This document shows, in pieces, positions 25,006-34,862 of a DNA stretch of 64,000 nt. The position numbers and the translations under genes were made by a program. The notes beneath the pieces are model-generated. The model saw nothing but the letters and a program-made list of their open reading frames with translations. It ran no database searches and had not been told where the DNA came from. Within the stretch, counting starts at the first letter, position 1. Every line of letters starts with the position of its first letter. Source of the stretch: Rhizobium sp. TH2 (GTDB taxonomy: Bacteria; Pseudomonadota; Alphaproteobacteria; Rhizobiales; Rhizobiaceae); assembly GCF_024707525.1 (NCBI RefSeq), contig NZ_CP062231.1, positions 1,116,001 to 1,180,000 on the forward strand, written 5' to 3'.

Positions 25006-26814
25006 TCAGCTTTCCTCCGCTGCGCCGAACCGGGTGACACTGAGGCCATTGGCGCTTTGCTTGGCAAGAGTCTTCACATGCGCGATCTCGGCGCTGATCC
25101 GGTCGATATCGCTGATCACCACGCCCTGCGGCAGTTCCAGCACGCCGATCGAGCAGCGCATCAGCGGTATCTTCGCCTCGATGCCATCGCGGCCATGGCC
25201 GATAATATAGCCGTCCGCGCGCTCCTTGTCGCTGTAGAGCGTCATGACCTCCGAGGAGAAATCGTTGAGCAGCCGGCCGAGCGGATGCAGCATCTCCTCC
25301 TCGTCGATGCCCCTCAGCCCGACAAAGAAATCATCGCCGCCGATATGCCCGGTGAACTCGTTCTCATGAAAGAAATAGCGCCGCATCAGCGCCGCGAAGA
25401 GCGAGATCGCATGGTCGCCGGCGTGGAAGCCGTAGCGGTCGTTGAACGGCTTGAAATTGTCGAAGTCGCAATAGCAGAGATAGCGGATCTTGTCGGCATC
25501 CATGCAGGCATTCCTGAGGAAATTGACGATCGCGAGATTGCCCGGCAGGCCGGTCAGCGGGTTCTGGTCGAGTGCGGTCTTCAACTGCTTCTCGTTGAGA
25601 ATGCGGATCAGCGAGGCGGCCGAAATCGTGCCGGAATAGCGCATGTTCTCGGTCAGCAGCACGCAGTGGCAGCCATCCATGTTGGCGAAGGCGGACACGA
25701 GATCCTGGGTGTCGGAGTCGAGGCTGATGATCGGCGCGTTCTTGACGAAATAGGAGACCGGCTTGAGGTAGTCCCGGTTCTTGAGCAGGTCGCGCCCGAA
25801 GGGATGATAGATGAATTCCTTGAGCTGCGATTCCTGGATGATGCCGCGCGGCTCGTTGGTGACGTTGAGCACCGGGAAGTAGCTGTTTTCCGGGTTCATC
25901 CGGAACATCTCGAAGACCTTCTCGATCGAGTCGTTCTCATAGACGAAGGGCAGATTCTCGATCTGCTTGCGGATCAGCAATTCGTCGAGCGAACTCGCCG
26001 ATGTCCGGCTTCTCGAATGATCGCGCAGATGCGGGAAGCTCGAGCGCTGGTCGTCGACATTCACCGATGGTCGGGCGATGTAATAGCCCTGCACCATATC
26101 GACGCCGAATTCGCGGCAGGACAGGAACTCGGCCTCGGTCTCGACGCCCTCGGCGATGACGCGGATGCCGAGCGTATGGGCGATATTGACAATGTTCTTG
26201 ACGAGATGCTGCTTGCGCGGTGCATCGCCGACGCCGGCGATGAAATGCCGGTCGATCTTGAGATAATCGACGGGATAGTCGCAGAGCAGCTTGAACTCGC
26301 CGCGGCCGACGCCGAAGTCGTCGATGGCAATCTTGAAGCCGGACCGGCGCATCTTGGCGATCAGTTCGCCGAATTCCGGCACGGCGGTGTTGTCAAAGCG
26401 CTCGGAGAGTTCGAAGCAAATCGAGGAGGGCGGAATGCCATGGGCCCGCAGATGACGGAGCAGCGCATCGATCAGCGCGCCGCCTTCCGGGATCAGCCGG
26501 ACATCGAGATTGATAAAGAGCGTCGATGAGCGATAATCGGCAAGCGACGTGAATTTTGCCAGCGCACGGCCAGACATCATCTGGTCGAGGGTCGCGAGTT
26601 GTCCGGTCTCCGCCATCCGGTCGATCAGTTCGATCGGCGAGTTGAATCCTAACTGATCGTGGCCGCGCATAAGAGTCTCGTAGCCGAACACCGCCCCGGT
26701 GGTGATTTCGACGATCGGCTGAAAGGCGCAGTCAAGCACCGCCTTTCCGAGATTGAAGAGCTTTTCGCCTGCATAGCGGACGGGAAAAGCGATGCGTTCG
26801 GCGGCGGCAGGCAT
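25006..26814 (-). CDS. EAL-CBS-GGDEF protein, probable c-di-GMP phosphodiesterase
   Basis: This 602-residue cytoplasmic protein has no membrane span. Domain order is EAL (about 20-265; motif YETLMRG, with IDDFGVGRGEF, YLKIDRHF and AEGVETEAEF all present), two CBS motifs (about 285-420) and a C-terminal GGDEF-like domain (about 440-590) whose signature is GGDDF. The EAL catalytic residues look complete; whether GGDDF still makes c-di-GMP is uncertain. CBS domains usually bind adenine nucleotides, suggesting energy-state control. GGAG precedes ATG 26814. It is divergent from betC. Confidence 0.9.
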   Translation of the reverse strand: MPAAAERIAFPVRYAGEKLFNLGKAVLDCAFQPIVEITTGAVFGYETLMRGHDQLGFNSPIELIDRMAETGQLATLDQMMSGRALAKFTSLADYRSSTLFINLDVRLIPEGGALIDALLRHLRAHGIPPSSICFELSERFDNTAVPEFGELIAKMRRSGFKIAIDDFGVGRGEFKLLCDYPVDYLKIDRHFIAGVGDAPRKQHLVKNIVNIAHTLGIRVIAEGVETEAEFLSCREFGVDMVQGYYIARPSVNVDDQRSSFPHLRDHSRSRTSASSLDELLIRKQIENLPFVYENDSIEKVFEMFRMNPENSYFPVLNVTNEPRGIIQESQLKEFIYHPFGRDLLKNRDYLKPVSYFVKNAPIISLDSDTQDLVSAFANMDGCHCVLLTENMRYSGTISAASLIRILNEKQLKTALDQNPLTGLPGNLAIVNFLRNACMDADKIRYLCYCDFDNFKPFNDRYGFHAGDHAISLFAALMRRYFFHENEFTGHIGGDDFFVGLRGIDEEEMLHPLGRLLNDFSSEVMTLYSDKERADGYIIGHGRDGIEAKIPLMRCSIGVLELPQGVVISDIDRISAEIAHVKTLAKQSANGLSVTRFGAAEES

Positions 26815-27025
26815 GATGGCTCCGATGAAAATGGATTGATCTATGGGCACCACACTTGCTTGAAATCTTTGACAAATCGTTCCGCTGGCATGAAACTTTT
26901 GTGACAGTGCGACGGCGCCGGGTATCTGTCGCAAACGGAATGAAGAAACGGGTGATCGAAGGCTGGATTTTCGCACGGAACAGGCTTTATTGCGTCCCAC
27001 GACAAACAAATCGGAACCAACGGAA

Positions 27026-28555
27026 ATGCCCGACCGTAAGCCCAATATTCTCGTCATCATGGTCGATCAGCTGAACGGCACTTTTTTCCCCGATGGCCCG
27101 GCCGATTTCCTGCATGCGCCGCATCTCAAGGCGCTTGCCCAGCGCGGCGCTCGTTTCCGCAACAATTACACATCGTCGCCGCTCTGTGCCCCGGCACGCG
27201 CATCCTTCATGGCCGGGCAGTTGCCGAGCCGCACGAAGGTCTATGACAATGCCGCCGAATATGTCTCCTCGATCCCGACCTTCGCGCATCATCTCCGCCG
27301 CGCTGGCTATTACACGGCGCTTTCGGGCAAGATGCATTTTGTCGGGCCGGACCAGTTGCACGGCTTCGAGGAGCGGCTGACGACCGATATCTACCCCGCC
27401 GATTTCGGCTGGACGCCGGATTACCGCAAGCCCGGCGAGCGCATCGACTGGTGGTACCACAATATGGGCTCGGTGACCGGCGCGGGCGTCGCCGAAATCA
27501 CCAACCAGATGGAATATGACGACGAGGTCGCCTTCCTCGCCAACCAGAAGCTCTACCAGCTCAGCCGCGAAAACGACGATGCCGACCGCCGGCCCTGGTG
27601 CGTCACCGTCTCCTTCTCCCACCCGCACGACCCCTATGTGGCACGGCGCAAATTCTGGGATCTCTATGAAGGCCGCAACGAGCTGCTGCCGGAAGTGGGT
27701 GCGATACCCTTCGAAGAGCAGGACGCCCATTCCCAGCGCCTGATGCTCTCCTGCGATTACACGCAGTTCGACATAACCGAGGAGAACGTGGCCCGTGCCC
27801 GTCGCGGCTATTTCGCCAACATCTCCTATGTCGATGAGAAGGTCGGCGAGCTGGTCGATACGCTGACCCGCACCCGCATGCTCGACGACACCGTCATCAT
27901 GTTTTGCTCCGACCATGGCGACATGCTGGGCGAGCGCGGCCTGTGGTTCAAGATGAGCTTCTTCGAAGGCTCGGCGCGCGTGCCGCTGATGATATCGGGC
28001 CCCGGCATCGAAAGCGGCCTGCACCGCGCGCCGGTCTCCAATCTCGATATCGCGCCGACACTCGCCGATCTGGCCGGCATTTCGATGGCCGAGATCATGC
28101 CCTGGACCGATGGCGAAAGCCTGGTGCCGATCATGCAAGGCGGCGAACGCACGGCCCCGGTGTTGATGGAATACGCTGCCGAAGGCTCCTACGCGCCGCT
28201 CGTCGGCATTCGCGAGGGCAAGTGGAAATATGTCCATTGCACGCTCGATCCCGACCAGCTGTTCGATCTCGATGCCGATCCACATGAGCTCAAAAATCTC
28301 GCGGCTGATCCGGCGCACGCCGCGACACTCGGCCATTTCCAGTCGACGGCACTCGCCCGCTGGGACATGGCGCGATTTGACGCAGAGGTTCGCGAAAGCC
28401 AGGCGCGCCGCTGGGTGGTCTACGAAGCACTTCGCAACGGGGCCTATTATCCCTGGGATCACCAGCCGCTGCAAAAGGCATCCGAGCGCTACATGCGCAA
28501 CCATATGAATCTTGATAATCTCGAGGAATCAAAGCGTTATCCCCGCGGCGAGTGA
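27026..28555 (+). CDS. betC: Choline-sulfatase
   Basis: This 509-residue type I sulfatase hydrolyses choline-O-sulfate to choline and sulfate. The sulfatase signature LCAPARASFMAG places the formylglycine-forming cysteine at residue 54; metal ligands are in VDQLNG and FCSDHGDMLGERG. The C-terminus (RRWVVYEALRNGAYYPWDHQPL, in parts) is typical of BetC. Together with betB and betA in this window it yields the osmoprotectant glycine betaine. No betI regulator is visible and the gene is 340 bases away from the next CDS. Confidence 0.95.
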   Translation: MPDRKPNILVIMVDQLNGTFFPDGPADFLHAPHLKALAQRGARFRNNYTSSPLCAPARASFMAGQLPSRTKVYDNAAEYVSSIPTFAHHLRRAGYYTALSGKMHFVGPDQLHGFEERLTTDIYPADFGWTPDYRKPGERIDWWYHNMGSVTGAGVAEITNQMEYDDEVAFLANQKLYQLSRENDDADRRPWCVTVSFSHPHDPYVARRKFWDLYEGRNELLPEVGAIPFEEQDAHSQRLMLSCDYTQFDITEENVARARRGYFANISYVDEKVGELVDTLTRTRMLDDTVIMFCSDHGDMLGERGLWFKMSFFEGSARVPLMISGPGIESGLHRAPVSNLDIAPTLADLAGISMAEIMPWTDGESLVPIMQGGERTAPVLMEYAAEGSYAPLVGIREGKWKYVHCTLDPDQLFDLDADPHELKNLAADPAHAATLGHFQSTALARWDMARFDAEVRESQARRWVVYEALRNGAYYPWDHQPLQKASERYMRNHMNLDNLEESKRYPRGE

Positions 28556-28584
28556 TTACTCGTCCGCCGAGCGAGTAATGTTTT
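28555..28584 (+). terminator. Probable terminator after betC
   Basis: ATTACTCG (28555-28562) and CGAGTAAT (28572-28579) are perfect complements with a nine-base loop, followed by GTTTT. The hairpin begins at the last base of the betC stop codon. The remaining AT-rich gap up to 28892 shows no coding sequence that I can support and presumably carries the promoter of the DUF1344 gene. Confidence 0.5.
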
Positions 28585-28892
28585 GCCATCAAAGAGTCAT
28601 TTTGCCGCAGCCGGGAAATCTGCCAAGTTCCGCCGCAATTGCGGCAGAATCTTCTCAATGTGGCAAGTGATGCGAAAGTAAACATTAAATATAAAACAGA
28701 ATATAACAAGAACATGTGAAGTTTAATTAAGTTGATTTACTTTGCGGTGAGCGTAACTCTCTGCATCGGAAACGGGAATTGCCGGCACTTTTCAAACCAT
28801 CGGTGCGACGCGACAGTTTCAGACGTTTCCATCCAGGCCAATGCACGAACCATCACATCACCTTCGTGCGGCCGATCAAGAGGACAACGCAT

Positions 28893-29150
28893 ATGCGCGC
28901 TCTTTTTGCTTCCGCAGTCATTCTTTCATCCATCGCAATGGTCCCCGCTGCTTTCGCGGCGAGCCAGTCGGTGACCGGCACCGTCAAGGCCTACCACGCC
29001 GGCAAATCGCTGACGCTCGCCAATGGCGATATGTTCCAGCTGCCTTCGAGCTTCAAGGATCCGGGCATCAGGACCGGCGAGAAGGTGAAAGTGGCCTATC
29101 AGAAGACAGGCAAGAATCTTCAGGCCGAGATGGTGACCATCGTTCGGTGA
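28893..29150 (+). CDS. Exported DUF1344 family protein
   Basis: This 85-residue protein has a Sec signal peptide (MRALFASAVILSSIAMVPAAFA, in two parts, cleaved near residue 22) followed by a small beta-barrel-like domain (VTGTVKAYHAGKSLTLANGDMFQLP, then KVKVAYQKTGKNLQAEMV). DUF1344 proteins are abundant small periplasmic proteins in rhizobia with no known function. AAGAGGA precedes the ATG. It sits between betC and betB and has its own terminator, so it breaks the choline gene order. Confidence 0.85.
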   Translation: MRALFASAVILSSIAMVPAAFAASQSVTGTVKAYHAGKSLTLANGDMFQLPSSFKDPGIRTGEKVKVAYQKTGKNLQAEMVTIVR

Positions 29151-29164
29151 CCTGATCCGGATTG

Positions 29165-29197
29165 CCGCGCATGGCTCCGGCCATGCGCGGTATCTTT
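29165..29197 (+). terminator. Terminator after the DUF1344 gene
   Basis: CCGCGCATGGC and GCCATGCGCGG form a perfect 11-base stem with a TCCG loop, followed by TATCTTTC. It should isolate the DUF1344 transcript from betB. Confidence 0.62.
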
Positions 29198-29318
29198 CAA
29201 CGGACAGGTTATCGTCGCAAATGGGACGGAATCTGACCTGCTAAAAAGGATGCGCAAGAGGCTTCACCCCTATATGTTCCAGACTTGATTAAATCCGGGA
29301 AAACCCCGGCAGGGGAGC

Positions 29319-30785
29319 ATGATGCGCGCGCAGCCGAAAGCCAGCCATTTCATCGATGGCGACTATGTCGAGGATACCGCAGGCACGGTGTTCGAAAGCA
29401 TCTATCCCGCCACAGGCGAGGTGATCGCCCGGTTGCATGCCGCGACCCCTGCAATTGTCGAAAAGGCCATCGCCTCGGCCAAGGCGGCACAGGTCGAATG
29501 GGCCAAAATGAGCCCCACCGCGCGCGGCCGCATCCTCAAGCGCGCCGCCGACATCATGCGCGTAAAGAACCGCGAACTCTCCCAACTCGAGACTCTGGAT
29601 ACCGGCAAGCCGATCCAGGAAACCATCGTCGCCGACCCGACCTCGGGAGCGGATGCGTTCGAATTCTTCGGTGGCGTGGCGGGCGCCGCGCTGAATGGCG
29701 AGCATATCCCCCTCGGCGCCGACTGGGCCTATACAAAGCGCATCCCGCTCGGCGTCTGCGTCGGCATCGGCGCCTGGAACTATCCCCAGCAGATCGCCTG
29801 CTGGAAGGGCGCCCCGGCGCTGATCTGCGGCAATGCCATGGTCTTCAAGCCGTCCGAGAACACGCCGCTCGGCGCGCTGAAGATCGCCGAAATCCTCATC
29901 GAGGCCGGCCTGCCCAAGGGTCTCTATAATGTCATCCAGGGCGACCGCACCACCGGCCCGATGCTGGTCAACCATCCCGATGTCAACAAGGTGTCGCTGA
30001 CCGGATCGGTGCCGACCGGCCGCAAGGTGGCCGAAGCCGCCGCGGGACATCTCAAGCATGTGACAATGGAGCTCGGTGGCAAGTCGCCGCTGATCGTCTT
30101 CGATGACGCCGATATCGACTCGGCGATCGGCGGCGCCATGCTCGGCAATTTCTATTCGACGGGGCAGGTCTGCTCCAACGGCACCCGCGTCTTCGTTCAG
30201 AAGGGCGTGAAGGGAGAATTCCTCAAGCGGCTCAAGGCGCGTACCGAGGCGATCAAGATCGGCGATCCGGAGGACGAGGCGACCCAGATGGGTCCGGTCA
30301 TCAACCGCGCCCAGCAGGAGAAAATCCTGTCCTACATCGAAAAGGGCAAAGCCGAGGGCGCCGCGCTGGTCACCGGCGGATCAATCCCGAATTCCGTTGC
30401 CGCCGCCGGCTGCTACATCCAGCCCACCGTCTTCGCTGATGTCACCGACGATATGGCCATCGCGCGGGAGGAAATCTTCGGCCCGGTCATGTGCGTGCTC
30501 GATTTCGACAATGAAGAAGAAGTCCTCAAGCGCGCCAATGCCACCGAATTCGGCCTCTCCGGAGGTGTTTTCACGTCAGACATGGCGCGTGCCCACCGGG
30601 TGGTGGACCAGCTCGAGGCCGGCACGGTGTGGATCAACACCTACAATCTCTGCCCGGTCGAAATTCCGTTCGGTGGTGTGAAGCAATCCGGTTTTGGCCG
30701 TGAGAATTCGCTGGCGGCGATCAACCATTATTCGGAACTGAAGACGGTCTATGTGGCGATGGGCAAGGTCGAGGCGCCGTATTGA
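29319..30785 (+). CDS. betB: Betaine-aldehyde dehydrogenase
   Basis: This 488-residue NAD(P)-dependent aldehyde dehydrogenase oxidises betaine aldehyde to glycine betaine. Catalytic Glu251 (MELGGKSP) and Cys285 (GQVCSNGTR) are present, as are [20 protein letters not shown] and [10 protein letters not shown], which are typical of BetB. Two adjacent ATG codons exist; the second (29322) has the better spacing from AGGGGAG, so the protein may be one residue shorter. It is followed by the palindromic repeat and then betA. Confidence 0.95.
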   Translation: MMRAQPKASHFIDGDYVEDTAGTVFESIYPATGEVIARLHAATPAIVEKAIASAKAAQVEWAKMSPTARGRILKRAADIMRVKNRELSQLETLDTGKPIQETIVADPTSGADAFEFFGGVAGAALNGEHIPLGADWAYTKRIPLGVCVGIGAWNYPQQIACWKGAPALICGNAMVFKPSENTPLGALKIAEILIEAGLPKGLYNVIQGDRTTGPMLVNHPDVNKVSLTGSVPTGRKVAEAAAGHLKHVTMELGGKSPLIVFDDADIDSAIGGAMLGNFYSTGQVCSNGTRVFVQKGVKGEFLKRLKARTEAIKIGDPEDEATQMGPVINRAQQEKILSYIEKGKAEGAALVTGGSIPNSVAAAGCYIQPTVFADVTDDMAIAREEIFGPVMCVLDFDNEEEVLKRANATEFGLSGGVFTSDMARAHRVVDQLEAGTVWINTYNLCPVEIPFGGVKQSGFGRENSLAAINHYSELKTVYVAMGKVEAPY

Positions 30786-30806
30786 GCCATGCTTAGGCGG
30801 GGGCAT

Positions 30807-31009
30807 TCACCCCTCACCAAGCGCGTCCAGCGATCGGCTTTGCCTCTCGCGGGCTTGCTATCCTCTCCCACAAGGGGAGAGGTAGGGTGCCACGCTCACC
30901 CTCTTCTTTTGAGGCGAGGCGGTGCCGCGGGTTTACCTCTCTCCTTGTGGGAGAGGATACGAAGGCCGGGTGAGCTAGCGAACCCCTGGCCGAAGTTGGT
31001 GAGGGGTAA
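30807..31009. repeat. Long intergenic palindromic repeat, copy 2 (inverted)
   Basis: This is the reverse orientation of copy 1 at 5171-5377; the complement of its right end begins CCCCTCACCAACTTCGGCC, exactly as copy 1 does. It has the same outer inverted ends and the two inner hairpins based on CCTCTCCC/GGGAGAGG. It lies between betB and betA, two genes that are usually adjacent, and contains nothing else that I can support. Confidence 0.8.
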
Positions 31010-31065
31010 ATCCACGCCAACTAAGATCGGGGCGGGGTCTTAATACAAAGATGCAGGGGAATTTC

Positions 31066-32715
31066 ATGCAGGCAGATTTCGTCATTGTCGGTTCGGGTTC
31101 CGCAGGTTCCGCCCTCGCAAGCCGCCTCTCGGAGGACGGCAAGCACACCGTGCTCGTGCTCGAATACGGCGGCAGCGACCGGGGCCCGTTCATCCAGATG
31201 CCGGCGGCGCTCGCCTGGCCGATGAGCATGAAAATGTACAATTGGGGCTATCTCTCCGAGCCTGAGCCGAACCTCAACAACCGCCGCATCACCGCGCCGC
31301 GCGGCAAAGTCATCGGCGGCTCGTCCTCGATCAACGGCATGGTCTATGTCCGCGGTAGCGCCGAGGATTTCGACAGCTGGGACGAGAGCGGCGCGACCGG
31401 CTGGTCCTATGCCGACGTGTTGCCCTATTTCAAGCGGCAGGAAAGCTCCAAGGGCGGGCAGGAAGGCTGGCGCGGCACCGACGGTCCGCTGCATGTGCAG
31501 CGTGGCCCGGCCAAGAACCCGCTCGTCCGTGCCTTCGTCGAGGCCGGCAAGCAGGCCGGCTTCGAGACGACCGAGGACTATAACGGCGAGAAGCAGGAGG
31601 GCTTCGGCCTGATGGAGCAGACGATCCACAAGGGTCGCCGCTGGTCCACCGCCTCGGCCTATATCCGGCCCGCGCTGAAGCGCAATAATGTCGAGCTTGT
31701 CCGCTGCTTCGCCCGCCGCATCGTCATCGAGAACGGCCGTGCCATCGGCGTCGAGATCGCTCGCGGCGGCAAGATCGAGGTGGTCAAGGCAAACCGAGAG
31801 GTCATCATCTCCGCCTCGTCGTTCAATTCGCCGAAGCTTCTCATGCTCTCCGGCATCGGCCCCGCTGCGCATCTCAAGGAAATGGGTATCGAGGTCAAGG
31901 TCGACCGCCCCGGCGTCGGCGCCAACCTGATGGATCATATGGAATTCTACTTCCAGCAGATCTCCACCAAGCCGGTCTCGCTCTATTCCTGGCTGCCGTG
32001 GTTCTGGCAGGGCGTCGCCGGCGCGCAGTGGATGTTCGGCAAATACGGTCTCGGCGGTTCCAATCAGTTCGAAAGCTGCGCCTTCGTGCGCTCGGCGCCG
32101 GGCGTGCGGCAGCCCGACATCCAGTTCCATTTCCTGCCCGTGGCGATTTCCTACGACGGACGCGCGGCGGCGAAGAGCCACGGCTTCCAGGTCCATGTCG
32201 GCTACAACCATTCGAAGTCGCGCGGCGCCGTAACGCTCCGTTCATCCGATCCGATGGCCGACCCGGTGATAAAGTTCAACTATATGAGCCATGAGGAAGA
32301 CTGGATCAAATTCCGCCACTGCGTACGGCTCACCCGCGAACTGTTCAGCCAGAAGGCGTTCGAAGATTATCGCGGTCCCGAGATCCAGCCGGGTGAAAAC
32401 GTGCAGAGCGATGACGAGATCGACGCCTTTCTGCGCGAGCATCTCGAAAGCGCCTATCACCCCTGCGGCACCTGCAAGATGGGTTCGAGGGACGATCCCA
32501 TGGCGGTCGTCGATCCAGATACGAAGGTCATCGGCGTCGAAGGCCTGCGCGTTGCCGATAGCTCGATCTTCCCGCGCCTGACCTATGGCAACCTCAACGG
32601 CCCCTCGATCATGACCGGCGAAAAGGCCGCCGACCACATCCTCGGCAAACCGCGCCTGGCGCGCAGCAACCAGGAGCCGTGGATCAATCCGCGATGGGAA
32701 ACGAGTGACCGGTAG
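31066..32715 (+). CDS. betA: Choline dehydrogenase
   Basis: This 549-residue GMC-family flavoprotein oxidises choline to betaine aldehyde at the membrane. The FAD-binding GSGSAG (residues 9-14), [14 protein letters not shown] and the active-site His465 in HPCGTCKMG are present, with the second active-site region in [21 protein letters not shown] 31066 is chosen over 31051 because GGGGA lies six bases before it and [11 protein letters not shown] is the normal beginning. It completes the choline sulfate to betaine route with betC and betB. Confidence 0.95.
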   Translation: MQADFVIVGSGSAGSALASRLSEDGKHTVLVLEYGGSDRGPFIQMPAALAWPMSMKMYNWGYLSEPEPNLNNRRITAPRGKVIGGSSSINGMVYVRGSAEDFDSWDESGATGWSYADVLPYFKRQESSKGGQEGWRGTDGPLHVQRGPAKNPLVRAFVEAGKQAGFETTEDYNGEKQEGFGLMEQTIHKGRRWSTASAYIRPALKRNNVELVRCFARRIVIENGRAIGVEIARGGKIEVVKANREVIISASSFNSPKLLMLSGIGPAAHLKEMGIEVKVDRPGVGANLMDHMEFYFQQISTKPVSLYSWLPWFWQGVAGAQWMFGKYGLGGSNQFESCAFVRSAPGVRQPDIQFHFLPVAISYDGRAAAKSHGFQVHVGYNHSKSRGAVTLRSSDPMADPVIKFNYMSHEEDWIKFRHCVRLTRELFSQKAFEDYRGPEIQPGENVQSDDEIDAFLREHLESAYHPCGTCKMGSRDDPMAVVDPDTKVIGVEGLRVADSSIFPRLTYGNLNGPSIMTGEKAADHILGKPRLARSNQEPWINPRWETSDR

Positions 32716-32716
32716 A

Positions 32717-33187
32717 TCAGACAAACCCGATCCAGCGCCCCGCAACGATCGCGCCGATCCATATCGCAAAGGACGCGGCAGCCAGCAGCCTCACGCTGAC
32801 GGATATGTCTCCGCCGATAAGCGCTGGACGCCAACTGGCGCCACGATGCTGTACCAGTACATTCACCAACCCGGCTGCCAGCAGGCCCATCTTGGTCAGA
32901 AACGCAGGATTTTCCGCATATTCCACCGGTTTAACGCTGAACAATAGAAAACCGGTCAGCACGACCAAGGCCAGTCCCGTCGCTGCCACACGTACGAGAA
33001 ACGGCGCCAGCACATTGATCGGTCCCTCGCGCAAGACGCCCATCAGTCTGAGATCAAGCGGCAATATCGCGCCGATAAGCAGGCCGATGCCTGTTATATG
33101 CGCGGCATTGACCAGCAGGTATAGCGTGGCCGACCGGCGCAGCAGCGCGGCGTGCGGCAGGCTGCCGAGCCATTCGAGCCACGCCAC
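32717..33187 (-). CDS. Four-span membrane protein, CopD/DUF6644-like
   Basis: This 156-residue protein has four hydrophobic segments (around residues 18-45, 60-82, 98-110 and 125-152) with small polar loops, and a conserved His in the first span (NAAHITGIGLLIGAIL). It lies four bases after a DUF6152 gene, a partnership repeated in Rhizobiales and Bradyrhizobium. The His-bearing spans recall copper-resistance CopD or haem-containing membrane proteins, but function is unknown and the family name is tentative. Confidence 0.7.
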   Translation of the reverse strand: MAWLEWLGSLPHAALLRRSATLYLLVNAAHITGIGLLIGAILPLDLRLMGVLREGPINVLAPFLVRVAATGLALVVLTGFLLFSVKPVEYAENPAFLTKMGLLAAGLVNVLVQHRGASWRPALIGGDISVSVRLLAAASFAIWIGAIVAGRWIGFV

Positions 33188-33191
33188 GGCG

Positions 33192-33575
33192 TCAACTCTT
33201 GTTGATCCGGTCCGGATAGATATCGTAGACCTTCTCGCCCACAGTTACCCGCACGGCCTTCAATCGCTTCTCTTCGGGATCCTGCGAGCGGTTGCCGAGC
33301 ACTGTAATCGTGTCGCCCGGCTTGGCGGATTGCTCGTTGAATCCCGAACGCGCCGTATTGCCGGGATTGCCGAGCTCGATATGCCAATCGACGCCATCGG
33401 CGGCGGTCAGGTCGATGGTCGGATGCGGCGGCGCGATGACCACCTTATTCACGGTGCCGGTCAGTTCGATCTGGTCGGCCTCGGCCCACGACCAGCCGTG
33501 ATGCGCAAGCGCCGCTGTCGCCATGAAGGCGGCCACGATGCCGGCGGAAATGAGAGTTCTGGCGTGATGCTGCAT
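33192..33575 (-). CDS. Exported DUF6152 family protein
   Basis: This 127-residue protein has a signal peptide (ISAGIVAAFMATAALA) followed directly by HHGWSW, the hallmark of DUF6152. A beta-rich domain follows (QIELTGTVNKVVIAPPHPTIDL, in parts). The N-terminal His-His after cleavage could bind copper in a histidine-brace manner, but this is speculative. It is the first gene of a two-gene operon with the four-span membrane protein, which suggests a periplasmic metal or redox role. Confidence 0.8.
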   Translation of the reverse strand: MQHHARTLISAGIVAAFMATAALAHHGWSWAEADQIELTGTVNKVVIAPPHPTIDLTAADGVDWHIELGNPGNTARSGFNEQSAKPGDTITVLGNRSQDPEEKRLKAVRVTVGEKVYDIYPDRINKS

Positions 33576-33661
33576 TGTCTCTCTCCTCTTTTAGCCAGGA
33601 AGAGAATGCGGCTGAAGGCGTGGGATTTCCACCCTCTCACCAAAAGTTGAACGGGCTTTCG

Positions 33662-34786
33662 CTACTGCTTCAACGCCCCCGATACGATCCGGAACGGGCT
33701 CGAGATCGTCGCCGCTGCCGCATCGAACACGAAGGCGCCGGCATTGCCGAGGTTCTGCTTCTTGGCCGATTCGGCGGTGAGCGCCGGATAGAGCGCCGCG
33801 ACATCGGCAAAACGGCTGTGATTGGCCGAGTCCGTAGACTCGAGCTGGGTGATATCGACCAGTACGATGCCGGCTTCGACCGCTGCCGCCTGCACCTTCG
33901 GGTCGTCGACATCGAGCCGGCCGACGCGGGCGGTGCTGTAGCTCAGGATCTTGGAGGCCTCGAGTGCGCGGTCGTCCTTGGAGACGAGGATGATCATTGG
34001 ACGCGGCAGCTTGCCGATGACGGCCATCTGCGTGCGAAACAGGTCGCTGTCGATATCGGGGGCCGCGAGGATGACATTGAGCTTGACCAGCACGTCCTGC
34101 CGGCCTTCGAGCTTGAGTTGCCTGAGCGCTTCCACGACCAGCCATCCACCCATCGAGTGGCCGAATATCGTCACATCACCGACGGCGCGATCCCTAGTCA
34201 GTTCCTTCATCAGATCGACCAGATAGTCCCGCGAATAGGTCGCCGAATCCTTATCCGCGACATAGCCCGCGAGTTCACCCTGCGATGGCCAGGAAAAGGC
34301 GATAGGGGTTGCCGTGAGCTTGGCATCCGCCGACATCTGGGCCATCCGGTAGACCGATTCCTGGAAATTGGAATTGTAGCCATGCACATAGACGCCGACC
34401 TTTTTCGACGCGGGATTGGCGGCGCGGACCTGTGCATAAAAAGCCTCGCGGTCGAGCACGGCCTGGCTGATTACCGCGAAATCGGTCTTGGGGTTCGGCT
34501 TCTTGCCCTTCTTGGGCCACTCGATCTGCGAGTCCTTGTGGCCGGGCGGGATCGAGACGTTCAATTCGGCATAGTTCGAGTCGATGGACTTGCCGTTGTC
34601 ATATGCATTGGTGTCGGGGGTCATCCGGGTGCGGGTGGTCACGGCAAAGACCTTGACCTGTGTAGCGCCGGGCAGGGCCGGCACCGTGTTCAGCACATCC
34701 GGTCCCGGCCGGGAGGTGCAGCCTGCAAGGCTCACCATGAAAATCAGCGCGAGAATGACGCCCGCATTCGACACTGCCGATTTCAT
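33662..34786 (-). CDS. Alpha/beta-hydrolase lipoprotein (DUF900 family)
   Basis: This 374-residue protein has a lipoprotein signal with lipobox LAGC (Cys23). The catalytic core has the nucleophile elbow GHSMGG (Ser near residue 211), VGVYVHGYNSNFQESVYRM as oxyanion region and PMIILVSKDDRAL as the acid loop. DUF900 proteins are esterase-like enzymes of unknown substrate anchored to the envelope. It is alone on the minus strand, with the DUF6152 pair downstream. Confidence 0.87.
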   Translation of the reverse strand: MKSAVSNAGVILALIFMVSLAGCTSRPGPDVLNTVPALPGATQVKVFAVTTRTRMTPDTNAYDNGKSIDSNYAELNVSIPPGHKDSQIEWPKKGKKPNPKTDFAVISQAVLDREAFYAQVRAANPASKKVGVYVHGYNSNFQESVYRMAQMSADAKLTATPIAFSWPSQGELAGYVADKDSATYSRDYLVDLMKELTRDRAVGDVTIFGHSMGGWLVVEALRQLKLEGRQDVLVKLNVILAAPDIDSDLFRTQMAVIGKLPRPMIILVSKDDRALEASKILSYSTARVGRLDVDDPKVQAAAVEAGIVLVDITQLESTDSANHSRFADVAALYPALTAESAKKQNLGNAGAFVFDAAAATISSPFRIVSGALKQ

Positions 34787-34862
34787 ATATACCCTGATCC
34801 CGCAACCTGTTCTCCCGCCCGCTATAACACCGGGCGGAAGAATTGACTACCTGCGCTGGCAG

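Noticed and set aside
24943..26529. Long open frame antisense to the EAL-CBS-GGDEF gene
   Set aside because: The sense strand carries intact EAL and GGDEF-like motifs; the antisense frame is a high-GC shadow without recognisable domains.
26990..28504. Long open frame antisense to betC (about 505 codons)
   Set aside because: It is the codon-usage shadow of betC. The sense frame has the sulfatase signature and metal ligands, while the antisense translation shows no family motif.
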